From contig CM067360.1 of assembly GCA_034401795.1 (NCBI GenBank), positions 120,879,430 through 120,943,429 of the forward strand: a DNA stretch of 64,000 bases. Direction: 5' to 3'. Shown piece after piece: positions 45,648 through 57,289 of this stretch. Origin of the DNA: Chaetoderma sp. LZ-2023a. Lineage: Eukaryota > Mollusca > Caudofoveata > Chaetodermatida > Chaetodermatidae. A program made the translations under genes and the position numbers. Position 1 is the stretch's first letter, and each line of letters begins with the position of its first letter. The notes under the pieces were generated by a model, which saw only the letters and a list, made by a program, of their open reading frames with translations, was not told where the DNA came from and ran no database searches.

Positions 45648-45830
45648 TAGGGCACAGCTTAGATATAAATGGGCGGGGCTTAGCTTTAAATGGGCGGGGC
45701 TTAGCTTTAAATGGGTGGGGCATAGCTATAAATGGGTGGGACATAGCTAGAAATTGGTGGGGCTTAGCTAGAAATGGGCGCGGCATAGCTAGAAATGGGC
45801 AGGGCTTAGCTGGAAATGGACGGGGACATA
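45648..45830. repeat. Family A-tail-like repeat, 21-bp units
   Basis: About eight units of GGGCGGGGCTTAGCTTTAAAT and GGGCGCGGCATAGCTAGAAAT type, the same sequence class as 30181-30972 and 296-377. Confidence 0.85.
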
Positions 45831-45875
45831 ATTAGACATTTGTCCCTCTATGAAATAACTAGGATTATTCCATTT

Positions 45876-46010
45876 TTTGTTCTGCTTTGTCTGGCTTTTG
45901 TTCTGTTTTGTCTGGCTTTTGTTCTGCTTTGTCTGGCTTTTGTTCTGCTTTGTCTGGCTTTTGTTCTGCTTTGTCTGGCTTTTGTTCTGCTTTGTCTGGC
46001 TTTTGTTCTA
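45876..46010. repeat. 21-bp tandem repeat, about 6 units
   Basis: Units TTTTGTTCTGCTTTGTCTGG(C), nearly identical; in frame they encode Leu/Cys/Ala/Phe/Val hydrophobic repeats, with no evidence that this is coding. Confidence 0.95.
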
Positions 46011-46037
46011 TTTTTGATTCAATTTTACTTTGGTTAA

Positions 46038-46150
46038 CCCTTTCACCGACAAATCCCTGAAAACGTCTATGCTTTACGATATATAGCTTCCAGTGAAATT
46101 AATTTTAAAATATTCAACAATGAGATATTGGGAATTCATTGGTGAAAGGG
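46038..46150. mobile_element. Short MITE family M derivative
   Basis: 113 bp between TTAA sites (46034-46037, 46151-46154). Ends CCCTTTCACCGACAAATCCC and CATTGGTGAAAGGG. Only the right hairpin arm (TTAATTTTAAAATATTCAAC) remains. Confidence 0.82.
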
Positions 46151-46274
46151 TTAATCGTGAGTAAATACATACATGTATAAGTTTTCTGGTTTTCTTCATC
46201 AAGTTGCGTCGTTTCAGTCGTGTTCAGCTTTTGTATCACTAAATAGGATTTAATCTTCTCAGCCTCCTTAAACC

Positions 46275-48085
46275 ATCGATCAACCTGCGATATACAATAA
46301 ACAGTTAAATCATCGATCAACCTGCGATATACAATAAACAGTTAAACCATCGATCAACCTGCGATATACAATAAACAGTTAAACCATCAATCAACCTGCA
46401 ATACACAATACAGTTAAACCATCGATCAGGCTGCGATATACAATAAAATAGGGTTGCACGATTTTTGCTTTGAAACATCGCGATCGATTTTATAAAAAAA
46501 ATCACGATTTTCGAGGTCCAAATTCCCATAAGTATAAACCGGGGTAACGTGACAAGTCACCAAAACTGGGACTTGGAATTTCTAGAAAGAGTTGAAATAA
46601 ATGATACAAAAATAGCACGAAATTAGAACACAATTTCATGCGACAAATTCTTACCATCCTACGTCTATGCTTAATCTATACCTTATATCAATCATAGCGG
46701 GAGTGAAATTATTAATTGGGACCGCCTAAATATTGCGTACAGTTTAATAAAACATCGTTTATTTCATCAAAATTTGACATAAAATGTCATCGAGTACAAA
46801 TAAAAATCTCGCTCCCGCTTATAGCCTCGCTTTGTTGGACAAGTTTAGGTCATTACCCGAGTAGCGCAAAGATGCTAATATTAGTACCCGGGAAGATACT
46901 GAGAAATCCATATACATAGGCGGCAGCTTTGAGTAGCTACGATAGTAACGGCGTAAACTCGTCCTATAGTGCAGTTTATAGTTGCTTTCAGAATGTACGA
47001 TTTACAGTTACATGTAAGAGTAATCAACAGAATGCACAGTTCAAAATACAACAATCTGGAATGCTGTTGCGTTATTTTCTTTAATTAGGCATGACAACCT
47101 AATCAAAAAGGAAAAATTAGTACACAGCCTGAAATTGTTAAAGGAATTAAAAAGAATTATGTTCAGTGATTATTGCATAACACTCTGCAACTAAGTATAT
47201 ACTTGGTATTTCACGACAGACTCAGGGTCTGCAGCAAAAGAAAGAAAATTATATGGCGATTTGACAGAGTAACTAGCTGGTTTTCTCAATGACAAAGGTG
47301 TTACCTCATTATTGCTAACTGGTTTACCATTGAGCTTTGTATTTTGATTAGGACTTAGTGAACACATGCGTGAAACGAACAAGAAAAAATACAATGGATA
47401 CATGCGCAAATGGATTATAACTGTATTCTTTTTCTTATGAATGATGAGTTTTAAAATCTTATAGTCTGCTCAATTTTTAAACAAATTTTCGATTTTTTTC
47501 AATTACATCGTAGAAAATCATGATTTTTTTCAAAATCACGCTTTTCGAGTAAATCGCGAAATTGTGCAAGCCTACAATAAATAGTTAACCCATCGAGCAA
47601 CCTGCGATATACAATAAACAGTTCAACCATTGATCAACCTGCGATCAACCTGTGATATACAATATACAGTCAAACCATTGATCAACCTGTGATATACAAT
47701 ATACAGTTAAACCATCGATCAACCTGCGATATACAATACAGTTAAACCATCGATCAACCTGCGATATACAATATACAGTTAAACCATCGATCAACCTGCG
47801 ATATACAGTACACAGTCAAACCCTCGATCAACCTGCGATATACAATACAGTTAAACCATTGATCAACCTGCGATATACAATAAACAGTTAAACCATCGAT
47901 CAACCAGCGATATACAATACAGTTAAAACCCGATTAACCTGCGATATATAATATATAGTTAAATCATTGATCAACCTGCGATATACAATAAACAGTTAAA
48001 CCATCGATCAACCTGCGATATACAATAAACAGTTAAACCGTTGATCACCCTGTGATATACAATAAACAGTTAAATCATCGATCAG
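46275..48085. repeat. 37-bp minisatellite, split by a hAT-like insertion
   Basis: Units of ACCATCGATCAACCTGCGAT plus ATACAATAAACAGTTAA at 46275-46447 and 47575-48085, about 18 in total, with variants that lose 4 bp (ATACAATACAGTT). The array is interrupted between 46449 and 47574. Confidence 0.93.
46449..47574. mobile_element. hAT-like nonautonomous element inside the 37-bp array
   Basis: Left end TAGGGTTGCACGATTTTTGC; right end inverted TAGGCTTGCACAATTTCGCG. Flanks CAATAAAA (46441-46448) and CAATAAAT (47575-47582) are an 8-bp duplication with one mismatch. 1,126 bp, no transposase. Internal segment 46625-46870 is shared with 59510-59705 and 62180-62400. Confidence 0.82.
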
Positions 48086-48183
48086 ACAGTGATATACGAT
48101 AAACACAAACAAGCCTGTATTTAATATCAATGGTACAGACCAGCTCAGAAATATTGTAAAATGTTTTCAAAACAATAAAACGT

Positions 48184-48661
48184 ACTGTTGAATATTTTGA
48201 ATATAGTGGATCTTTCCAGTTTATCCATCCATCATATGACATCATAATCAACTACGTGATGCGTAGAATGACGTCATAATCGATTACAGCATGAATGACT
48301 TAATTTAGTCCATCTTAAAAGCTTAATAGTTTGACATGTTGTACGAATTATATGTCTTTACTATTTAATAAAGATTGTCGAATATTTTAAAATTAATTTG
48401 ACTAGCCGTTGTTGTTGCCACGTAGGCAGCAACAGCACCCAGCCAAATTAGTTTCAAAATATTCAACAGCTTACCCGTATAGTTTTCTGGAAATTGATAG
48501 TGAGAGCTCAGGCATCGATCAATCGCAACATGGATGATGTGGGGTCGCGTTTAGCTAGAGATGTGCAGGGCATAGCGAAAACTGGAAAGGTTCATTGGAT
48601 TGGAAGACATTTCTTCTGTCTAAGGTCTTCCAATCCAAATTATGTTCAAAATATTCAACAG
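48184..48661 (+). mobile_element. Composite: MITE A inside an M-type hairpin arm (copy 2)
   Basis: Outer arm CTGTTGAATATTTTGAATAT at 48184-48203 and AATTATGTTCAAAATATTCA near 48637-48656 bracket MITE A (48206-48598, GGATCTTTCCAG ... CTGGAAAGGTTC). MITE A lies in the opposite orientation to that in the composite at 39041. It ends right where the 53-bp satellite starts. Confidence 0.78.
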
Positions 48662-48665
48662 AAAA

Positions 48666-50280
48666 CTACTTAGATTGTGTCTAAGACTGTACTAATTACA
48701 TGTAAGATCACACAGTACCTACTTAGATTGTGTACAAGACTGTACTAACTACATGTAAGATCACACAGTACCTACTTAGATTGTGTCCAAGACTGTACTA
48801 ACTACATGTAAGATCATACAGTACCTACTTAGATTGTGTCCAAGACTGTACTAATTACATGTAAGATCACACAGTACCTACTTAGATTGTGTACAAGACT
48901 GTACTAACTACATGTAAGATCATACAGTACCTACTTAGATTGTGTACAAGACTGTACTAACTACATGTAAGATCATACAGTACCTACTTAGATTGTGTAC
49001 AAGACTGTACTAACTACATGTAAGATCACACAGTACCTACTTAGATTGTGTCCAAGACCGTACTAACTACATGTAAGATCATACAGTACCTACTTAGATT
49101 GTGTACAAGACTGTACTAACTACATGTAAGATCATACAGTACCTACTTAGATTGTGTACAAGACTGTACTAACTACATGTAAGATCACACAGTACCTACT
49201 TAGATTGTGTACAAGACTGTACTAACTACATGTAAGATCATACAGTACCTACTTAGATTGTGTACAAGACTGTACTAACTACATGTAAGATCATACAGTA
49301 CCTACTTAGATTGTGTACAAGACTGTACTAACTACATGTAAGATCACACAGTACCTACTTAGATTGTGTCTAAGACTGTACTAACTACATGTCAGATCAT
49401 ACAGTACCTACTTAGATTGTGTACAAGACTGTACTAACTACATGAATGATCATACAGTACCTACTTAGATTGTGTACAAGACTGTACTAACTACATGTAA
49501 GATCATACAGTACCTACTTAGATTGTGTCTAAGACTGTACTAACTACATGTAAGATCATACAGTACCTACTTAGATTGTGTACAAGACTGTACTAACTAC
49601 ATGTCAGATCATACAGTACCTACTTAGATTGTGTACAACTGTACTAACTACATGTAAGATCATACAGTACCTACTTAGATTGTGTACAAGACTGTACTAA
49701 CTACATGTCAGATCATACAGTACCTACTTAGATTGTGTACAAGACTGTACTAACTACATGTAAGATCATACAGTACCTACTTAGATTGTGTTCAAGACTG
49801 TACTAACTACATGTAAGATCATACAGTACCTACTTAGATTGTGTTCAAGACTGTACTAACTACATGTAAGATCATACAGTACCTACTTAGATTGTGTACA
49901 AGACTGTACTAACTACATGTAAGATCATACAGTACCTACTTAGATTGTGTTCAAGACAGTACTAACTACATGTAAGATCATACAGTACCTACTTAGATTG
50001 TGTACAAGACTGTACTAACTACATGTAAGATCATACAGTACCTACTTAGATTGTGTCCAAGACTGTACTAACTACATGTAAGATCTTACAGTACCTACTT
50101 AGATTGTGTACAAGACTGTACTAACTACATGTAAGATCATACAGTACCTACTTAGATTGTGTACAAGACTGTACTAACTACATGTAAGATCATACAGTAC
50201 CAACTTAGATTGTGTCCAAGACTGTACTAACTACAGGTAAGATCATACAGTACCTACTTAGATTGTGTCCAAGACTGTAC
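48666..50280. repeat. 53-bp satellite, about 30 units
   Basis: Unit with CCTACTTAGATTGTGTACAA, GACTGTACTAACTACATG and TAAGATCATACAGTA; period exactly 53 bp (for example 48983 to 49036). Variation is mostly at one position after TTGTGT (A, C or T followed by C/A) and ATCATACAG/ATCACACAG. No spacers, so not CRISPR. Almost uniform, hence recently amplified. Confidence 0.98.
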
Positions 50281-50466
50281 CTATTTATTTTTTTGCTTTA
50301 CAAACCCTCCTAACTTAATTTCTCCATATCTTGGGGAAAAATAATGCTGACATTTTAAGGCAGTATTTTCAACATTCTTTCCATCTAGCAATTTTTCGCG
50401 GCCAAATCCTTATCACTCGGAGTTCCTCAGAATTTTCTGTAACTCTTTTTGTTCTCTGTAGCTTTG
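50281..50466. other. Short unique spacer
   Basis: AT-rich; nothing recognised. Confidence 0.4.
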
Positions 50467-50470
50467 TTAA

Positions 50471-50708
50471 GCCTTTAATAGTCAAGGCGCTCAAAATAGC
50501 TTTGCAATGGCCATGAGAAATGTCCATTTGCTGGCCAAGAGAACACTTTTTTTGAAAATTTAGCGTTGGAATGGCTGACTTGCTAATGAGCCTGCTATTC
50601 CAGTAGTACATTTTTTTTAAAGTCTTCTCTTGGCCTGCAAATGGACACTCACTGAGAAAACATTTTAGATTTTCTTGATCAATCATGACAATTAAAATTA
50701 TGAAAGGA
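50471..50708. mobile_element. MITE family B copy, diverged
   Basis: TTAA at 50467-50470 and 50709-50712; left end GCCTTTAATAGTCAAG; centre GAATGGCTGACTTGCTAATG / GAGCCTGCTATTCCAGTAG. Confidence 0.75.
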
Positions 50709-50712
50709 TTAA

Positions 50713-51770
50713 TACCGTAAAATTCTGCAGATATTGTGCACTTATTTGCTCAAATTACATGTTATAAGACGCTAATGCGTACTATATACAAGGATAAATA
50801 TTTGTCACATTCTTTTCCTCAGAATTTTTCATCAGAATCCAAACATTTATAGCTGAAAATGTGATTTTATGGATCGGGAATCAGTCAGGAATAACAATCG
50901 CATCATACCATGTCTATAATGGTACTACCTCAACTGGATCGTTGAAATGTCTTACTACTGTCTAAATATTGTGTTATACCTTTATTAAATACCATATTGT
51001 GTTGTAAAATGATCAATTAAAACATCATTCAACTTTTTTACAAGGCCATTGTTTCCTGTAATTCATTCTAATTTCTTCAGAGTTGGATATAGAGATGTTT
51101 AAAATCCATAGATTGCTATTCAGACACGGCTATAAATGAGTTGAAATAAGTACGATAGAGCCTATGTTTTCCAAGACAATCTAGCATTTATTATATCTAT
51201 ATAAAGGGACGTTACTCTTGTTTTCCCAAGTTGGACATAGAGATGTTTAAAATCCATAGATTGCTACCCAGATACGGACATAAATGTGTTAAAAAAGAAT
51301 GATAGCGCCGATGTTTTCCAAGGCGCTCTAGCATTTACATAGATATAGAAAGGAATGTTTTCTATGTGTTAAATGGGACAATGTTTAAGGATGATGACTA
51401 TGATTGACAGGTTAAGGTTAAAAGTCACAGCTGTCAAAGATTCGAATTCTAATCTGTTCTGATGAAAATTATTATATTTGTATTTTTATATAGTTCAATA
51501 AAGTCTAATACAAAATATTTGCCAAACGTGTAGGCAAATGATATTCCCGTGATTAAACACCAGATTAACACATGCCACAAACTAGATTTTATAAGGAAAG
51601 CATATTCGACACGCAGTAAGTCAGTGATTTTTTGTAATCAGTTTTCGTTCACATGTATCTCGATCTTACTGCATGCTATACATGAAAACAAGTTTTTTTC
51701 AGGCCGATTTTGGTCAAATTTAGGGGTGCGCACTATGCACGACAGCGCAGTATATACAGAATTTATGGTA
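50713..51770. mobile_element. Possible DNA transposon (family J) by inverted ends
   Basis: TACCGTAAAATTCTGCAGAT at the left and, inverted at the right, TACCATAAATTCTGTATATA. No ORF with a known domain. Contains a 148-bp tandem duplication (GATATAGAGATGTTTAAAAT at 51086 and its match at 51234). The right subterminal sequence GCCGATTTTGGTCAAATTT recurs near 60374. Confidence 0.45.
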
Positions 51771-52192
51771 CTGTAAGAGCTTAAAATGTATGACCTTGAA
51801 ATTGTGCATTATTTGAATTTTTCCCATCTTGTGTGATTTTTGGTGCAAATTTTCGTAAAACAAAACATTAACATGTTTCTGTTTTGGAAACATGCTAACT
51901 TATTTATGAGCAATACTGTATTATCGTACTTAGCGGAATTAGTTGTTGTTAATTTTTTTACCTATTTGTTCTTAGACATCTTGATAAATGAGAAAAATTT
52001 CTGAGAGGTTCTAGTAAAATACTTAAATTAGACTGATACTATACAGGCAATCACCTTTTAACGGTCAAGATTGGTTAAAGAATTCAAACATTTCCTTATT
52101 GATTGACCATGTGCAGGCCAAGTAAGACAATTTAAAAAGTATTTACCACTGAAATAATTATATAATCTTGGATGAATCTTAAAATTAATAAC
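51771..52192. other. No gene; MITE B trace
   Basis: Half of a family B element at about 52055-52155 (TTTTAACGGTCAAGA, GTGCAGGCCAAGTAAGACAA); otherwise nothing. Confidence 0.45.
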
Positions 52193-52240
52193 TATTCTAC
52201 TGAATATTTTGAAACTAATTTCACTGGGAGTTGCGGCTGG
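52193..52240 (+). mobile_element. Truncated MITE A hairpin arm
   Basis: TTCTACTGAATATTTTGAAA then CTAATTTCACTGGGAGTTGC, cut off where the GC-richer block begins; no right arm was found after the block. Confidence 0.6.
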
Positions 52241-52657
52241 TGTAGTTCGGATCGACCGGTCGGGTACCGGCCGTACCAGCTAAGCTGGGTACGCACTGCC
52301 CGTCCTGGATTCGTTCACTGAACACGGCCCCCTGGGTAGAGCCATAAGCGTATATAGGCCTATGAGAGATCGCGCTGCGAAAACGACTAAGTTCGTTAAA
52401 GCACATAATGCGCATGCGCGCGCCTAGATGCTATTTTTGATGGAGCACGTAATTTACGACCAAAATAGGATGGCACTTGTAGTGTACCGAGATGGTACCC
52501 TGTAATCTTTATTGATTGCCTGTTCCCGTTGAGTCTGGCATTAATCAAGACCAGAATTCAACGAGCTTTTTAAATCTGTAAACCATTTCAAAATCGGTTA
52601 AGAAATGGCTGAGTTATCCACAGAAAACCTGTCTTGATTATCTTCAAAACATTGCCG

Positions 52658-52802
52658 TGACGTCATAACCACGTGGACGCAGAACTTCTAGAATGTTCTA
52701 GAACAATCGACTGCGCTATTATTAGCTACGCGCTGATTGGCTGTTGCTCGAACGATGATTGGTTGGAGCCTGCGCCTGTGACGTCACGAGGAGTATAAAA
52801 GG
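52658..52802 (+). promoter_or_regulatory. Heat-shock-like promoter: HSE, CCAAT, CRE and TATA modules
   Basis: In 145 bp: CRE TGACGTCA (52658-52665); an HSE reading TTCTAGAATGTTCTAGAA at 52686-52703, four perfect alternating TTC/GAA pentamers; inverted CCAAT boxes ATTGG at 52736-52740 and 52758-52762; a second CRE TGACGTCA at 52779-52786; and TATAAAAGG at 52794-52802. Order and spacing match RNA polymerase II heat-shock promoters; transcription would start about 25-30 bp downstream, near 52825. What is transcribed is unknown: no ORF of note follows. Confidence 0.7.
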
Positions 52803-53941
52803 AGATGCGATCCAGAGATCGAGAGCATCCTCGGCCAGGGGCCGAACAGGTTGGATCTGTATCATCTACTATCAGCGCAACAGACAATACGTGTATTACT
52901 TTGCTATTTGCCGGGTTTTTCTCCCGTAGCTGGCAGTTGCCCAACCCATCGCACTAAAACAATTTTGTAACTCCCTACTTACGGGAGTAATTTGGAACTT
53001 TCTGATTATTGTTCACGAATAGCAATATCTACTTCGGAACACGAATTTGCGGTGAGGCCTTTACGGCTTGAATATGTGATTCTACAGATGTAGAGGCAGG
53101 ATGTTCTTTGATGGATGACTCGCCAGATCTGCCGGCCGTGCCTAAAAGTGGTATTTCAACCGTTACCGCACTAATATCATGTAACTTTTGACCTCAGCAA
53201 GTAAACTCTGCCCGGTGCGTCTTCTGAGCTGGCTGACGTACCCAGCACCGTTAAGCTTTGTTTTGTATCTTCATTCGCATCTGACAACCCCCGCTTGTGA
53301 TCGGGTTGTTTACAACTTCCATCTGTGCCATCGGTGTAGGGGAACTTTCTTCACCACAGTAGTACTATCGTATCTTTTGCTGACTGCTCGTTAGACATCC
53401 TATTAGGCTTGCAGTGCTGAGCGATGTCCTCCCGCCATGAGTGTTCTTGCGGAAAACAGCTTGCGGGAACCAACCTGCGGGAACTTTCCAGCTTCCTGAG
53501 AATGCATCAACGCACATCAACTACGGAATGACATATCAATTTCAGTAACACGGTGGCCTAACTTAAGAATGACTACCGAGTATTCAAGTAACCATACTAC
53601 ACAGTTTAATTATTTCTCTATATGTACTTCTTTAATTATATTGTATCCGTAAGAACGGTCCCGATGACTAAAAGGTACCGTAACGGTCTTAGGACCGCTA
53701 GTTATAATTTCTGTATTTGTTTATAGTTATTCTCATTTTCTGCAATGTGTTGCTAACCGCACCATAGTAGGTTCGTTAACCTGTACTAAGATATATAATT
53801 CTGATCATTTGATACCGTATTAATTGTTCTGGTTAGATTATGTATATATCTGGCCATCAGTTCATATGTTTTGTTTAGTTGGAGAAAATATATAGGACTG
53901 CAGTGCACGTAGGAAACACTATACAGCAACACATATATATA

Positions 53942-55596
53942 CACCTGTGCAAAAGTTAAGCACCAGCAAAAACAATAGAACGTAGAAACATGATGGTACA
54001 ACTATGCTGCCATACTTTTTGTCCCCGCGTTAGCTGACATAATTCCAAGTACGAAATGCACATGCATGCATGACTTCACGCCGCTTGATGTCCGTGCGTG
54101 GCGGGAAACAGCACACGTGTTCAGTTATGTAAAAGTCCAGTTTGAGGTGTAGAACATTACATACAGATTTAGGCGACAAGATTAGGAATTTTGTGTTCAT
54201 GACCGTGGTTTATTTGTACAGAGAGAATTAGCTCTTGATTGTGAACCGCTATGGCAAGACGAAGGTTAAGTGATCGTGTGAAATGGCAAATCATAGGCAT
54301 GCATACCACTGGTATGTCATGCAGAGAGATTGGCAGACAACTGAACATTAACCATACTGTAATCAGTCGTTTGATTGCAAAACATGGGCAAACTAACGAG
54401 GTGAAGGACAGGCCTAGATCTGGAAGACCGAAGAAGACTACTGCCCGTGATGATCGAGCCCTAGTACACCATGTTAGGAGATCTCCATTCACCAACAGCA
54501 GAGTGCTCAGCCAGCAATGGGAAACGCGCAATAGTGTCAATGTCTACCGTCAAAAGGAGACTGTATGCTGCTGGCATGAAAGCTAGGAGACCTGTCAGAC
54601 GTCCTCTCCTCACTGCACACCACAAAGAGGAGCGTCTGAGGTGGTGCAACGAAAGAAGACACTGGAACATGAGATCCTGGAGACGGGTACACTGGTCCGA
54701 TGAAAGTCGGTTCCTGCTTCATGCCACAGATGGTCGAACTCGTGTATGGAGGTCCAGACGCACGGCGTACGACCAACGTAACATCATGGGAGAAGTTCCA
54801 TTTGGTGGAGGTTCCGTTATGATATGGGGGTGCATCTCATTTGATTGTAAGCTGGATCTGTTGACTGTACCTGGAACACTAAATGGACAAAGATATCAAG
54901 ATTCCATACTGGATAGAGTTGTGGTCCCTCATTTTGTAAATCATGCACCTGGAACCCACCCTATATTCATGGATGACAACGCCCGACCACATCGTGCTAG
55001 AGCTGTGCATGAATACCTCCGCTAGAATGCCATCGAAACCCTACCATGGCCAGCAAGGAGCCCTGACATGAACCCTATTGAGCATATCTGGGACATTCTG
55101 GGAAACATGGTGAGAAGGAGGGATCCTCCTGTGCAGAACCTACAGGAATTAACAGACGCACTCCATCTTGAATGGCAACGAATACCACAATGGCGTATCA
55201 GTCGGTTGGTGACCAGCATGAGACGTCGTGTCCAGGCCGTCATCCAGGCACAAGGTGGATATACCCGGTATTAATAATGACAGTCTCAAACTCGTGCACA
55301 GATGTTAAACTTCGTTTTCAGACACCATTAATGACAATCTAGCCACGTGTGTCAACTGTAGGGCAATAGTTGTCAGTTGTGTCAACGTAACCATATTCAG
55401 GCCTCGTTTTTAAGTTCAAACAAAAACATACAGTGTTTCCCCACCATCATAATCAGCATTCCTCTAGTTGCATTATTACCTCTTGCACTAAGATGGATGG
55501 GTACATAAATGTTTATGCTATTGCTTTCTTCATAGCACATGAATATACCCTCGCATGTGCGTAAAAATAGGGTGGTGCTTAACTTTTGCACAGGTG
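53942..55596 (+). mobile_element. Complete Tc1-like element in a TA microsatellite
   Basis: Termini CACCTGTGCAAAAGTTAAGC plus four more bases, and the exact inverse at 55573-55596 (24-bp TIR). Both sides abut TATATA (TA duplication at 53940-53941 and 55597-55598). 1,655 bp, the usual Tc1 size. It carries one transposase gene, damaged in two places. Confidence 0.95.
54251..55274 (+). pseudogene. Tc1-family DD34E transposase with one frameshift and one stop
   Basis: Starts MARRRLSDRVKWQIIGMH with a first helix-turn-helix (CREIGRQLNINHTVISRLIA), then an AT-hook-like RPRSGRPKKT, a second helix-turn-helix (PFTNSRVLSQQW; STVKRRLYAAGMKARRP) and the catalytic core WSDESRF, PFGGGSVMIWGC, IFMDDNARPHR, SPDMNPIEHIW. 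From the second Asp to the Glu are 34 positions, so DD34E is intact. Defects: a frameshift at about 54525-54545 (start frame to core frame) and TAG at 55023-55025 after EYLR, probably from CAG. The end YTRY-TAA is at 55274. Length without the breaks is close to the 340 residues usual for the family. Recently dead. Confidence 0.93.
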
Positions 55597-55599
55597 TAT

Positions 55600-57275
55600 A
55601 TATGCAGCACTTTCTCCCGCCACCAACAATTTTCCACTGAGGTCGCTGTCCGTGCTATAACTCTGTTTAGCCCGGCATGCTACCAACTAAACCATTTTTC
55701 AGCTCGATAGGATAGGTTTAATATGATTAGAGACACTTTCTTCGTTAAGAAATCTGTAGTATACATGTATTCTTCTCTTCCGGCAGTGCGATAATCTAGC
55801 CCCGCACTCCGGTAAGACTCATAACTCTAAGATTTTGTCTCTCTTCATGCTCCACTCAGCCTTGTGGCTTCTTAATTGTTTGGATGTCCCTATCCGCACC
55901 ATGGGCTGATCCGAGTCTGGGAACCTATTGGGGTTTCCGAGCGGTGATGGCCAGGGTGTGGTGTCACATACATTTCCCTTGTATCTTCGGATACTTAGTA
56001 GTTAGCACGTTTGCCAATGTAGGAAAGCACTGCGAAAACATATTAATTATTATTTTATTTGCTGAATAAACCTCCCACACCGCAGTGCAAAGCAGGGCAA
56101 CTTGTATATAAACCTAATGACAGGTTAAACGGTTAGTTCCATAGGACCGGTGATGGGCGAGATACCTATTCCCACCGAATTCCATAAGAATGTCTGGGCA
56201 TGATATTTAGATCTGCCATGCCCTTGCGGGAAGGACATTTACGGTGGCTATTCGTCTTTCTCACCCCCACCATAACGATAGAACAATGGTCTAATAACGC
56301 TTTCGTGAAAAGTAACCTATGTCTTGTAACGTTTTATGTGGTTACGGAGCGGGATGTCCGGATTCTTATCCAGTTCGGAGATCTTACTAAGTAACATGTA
56401 TGAGCGCTGTCTTCAGTATGGATGTCTTAGGGCATCTGTTCTCAGTGACCGCCATGTCTAATAGCTAGGTAGATACCATAAATAAAGCGGCAACTACTAA
56501 CTCAGCATACTAAGATTAACATAAGACGGTGACGAGGGAATCCATCGGGAATCACCCGTTCCGTCTTCACGTAAAACACAACGCAACCCTATAGTCATAA
56601 TCTCACTAGGTATGGTCTTTTCTTTCTTAAGCATTTTTGGTTGAAATATTAGTGGGCCCATTTTTGCCTACTACCCTTCTTCCGCTTTAAGCAGTGGCGA
56701 CACCTTCCCGAGACGGAGGCCCGCGAGAGGCACTTGCCTCACGCAAGGATTCAGCGACGACAGTCCACGCGAAGATAATACTCCTCACCCAAACTAGCAC
56801 TAGTAGTGCCCGCGTAAGGCGCATAAGTTTTCATCCGAGATAATCTTCTTCCTTTCAGCTTAGAGGTATAATAACTTTTATTAAGTTAATTAGTTAAGTC
56901 TCGTGTACGGGAGCCTCCCTTGCGGGGATACCTCTGCAGACAGGCATACTGGTGACACAAATTCATGGGATGAGACTGTTGTATTTAATGTTCGCGACGA
57001 TGGTCGCACGGCCCCACCGGAACGATTGAGTTCCACCGGCCTTAGGAGCCGGTTTTTGTTACCTGCAGGGCAGTCTCGTACAAGGTCCGTCACCCCGAGA
57101 CCGGATGCTAACCAGCGTCGTCATTCCTTGTGCACTTGCGGCGCGGCGAGTCGACATGATACACTGGAACGTCCCGACACTACCCGGTGAGCTACACTGC
57201 CATAGGCATCTACAGCCCTCACATACAATTAATTTCAACAAGAGCTCCACAAACGGGGCATAATACACCGCCATG
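55600..57275. other. Right part of the GC-richer block, no gene
   Basis: Short ORFs only (61-95 residues, overlapping on both strands, no motifs). Contains a small inverted pair around 57025-57055 (CACCGGCCTTAGGAGCCGG). Confidence 0.4.
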
Positions 57276-57289
57276 ATAACAAATCAATG

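Larger units (their letters stand above)
52241..57275 (+). mobile_element. ORF-less GC-richer block, probably an inserted element of unknown class
   Basis: The sequence composition changes sharply at about 52241 (TGTAGTTCGGATCGACCGGT), inside a MITE A arm, and returns to AT-rich repeats near 57275. Excluding the Tc1 element inside it, the block is about 3.4 kb. It carries a strong-looking promoter at 52658-52802 but no protein-like ORF and no MITE copies. It could be a solo LTR or the 5' part of a large retroelement, or a host noncoding transcription unit. No matching second copy is in the window, so an LTR pair cannot be shown. Confidence 0.45.

Noticed and set aside
45816-46037. Hydrophobic repeat ORF that could be a membrane peptide
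   Set aside because: Follows from a 21-bp tandem repeat; no signal, homology or context.
48666-50280. Regular repeats resembling a CRISPR array
   Set aside because: The 53-bp units are directly adjacent with no variable spacers, in eukaryotic sequence without cas genes; it is a satellite.
56890-57190. Overlapping 67-95 residue ORFs on both strands in the GC-richer block
   Set aside because: No recognisable motif; length is expected by chance at the higher GC content.
52241-57275. LTR retrotransposon with two LTRs
   Set aside because: The promoter-like block begins with TG and looks LTR-like, but no second copy, primer binding site, gag or pol sequence was found in the window.
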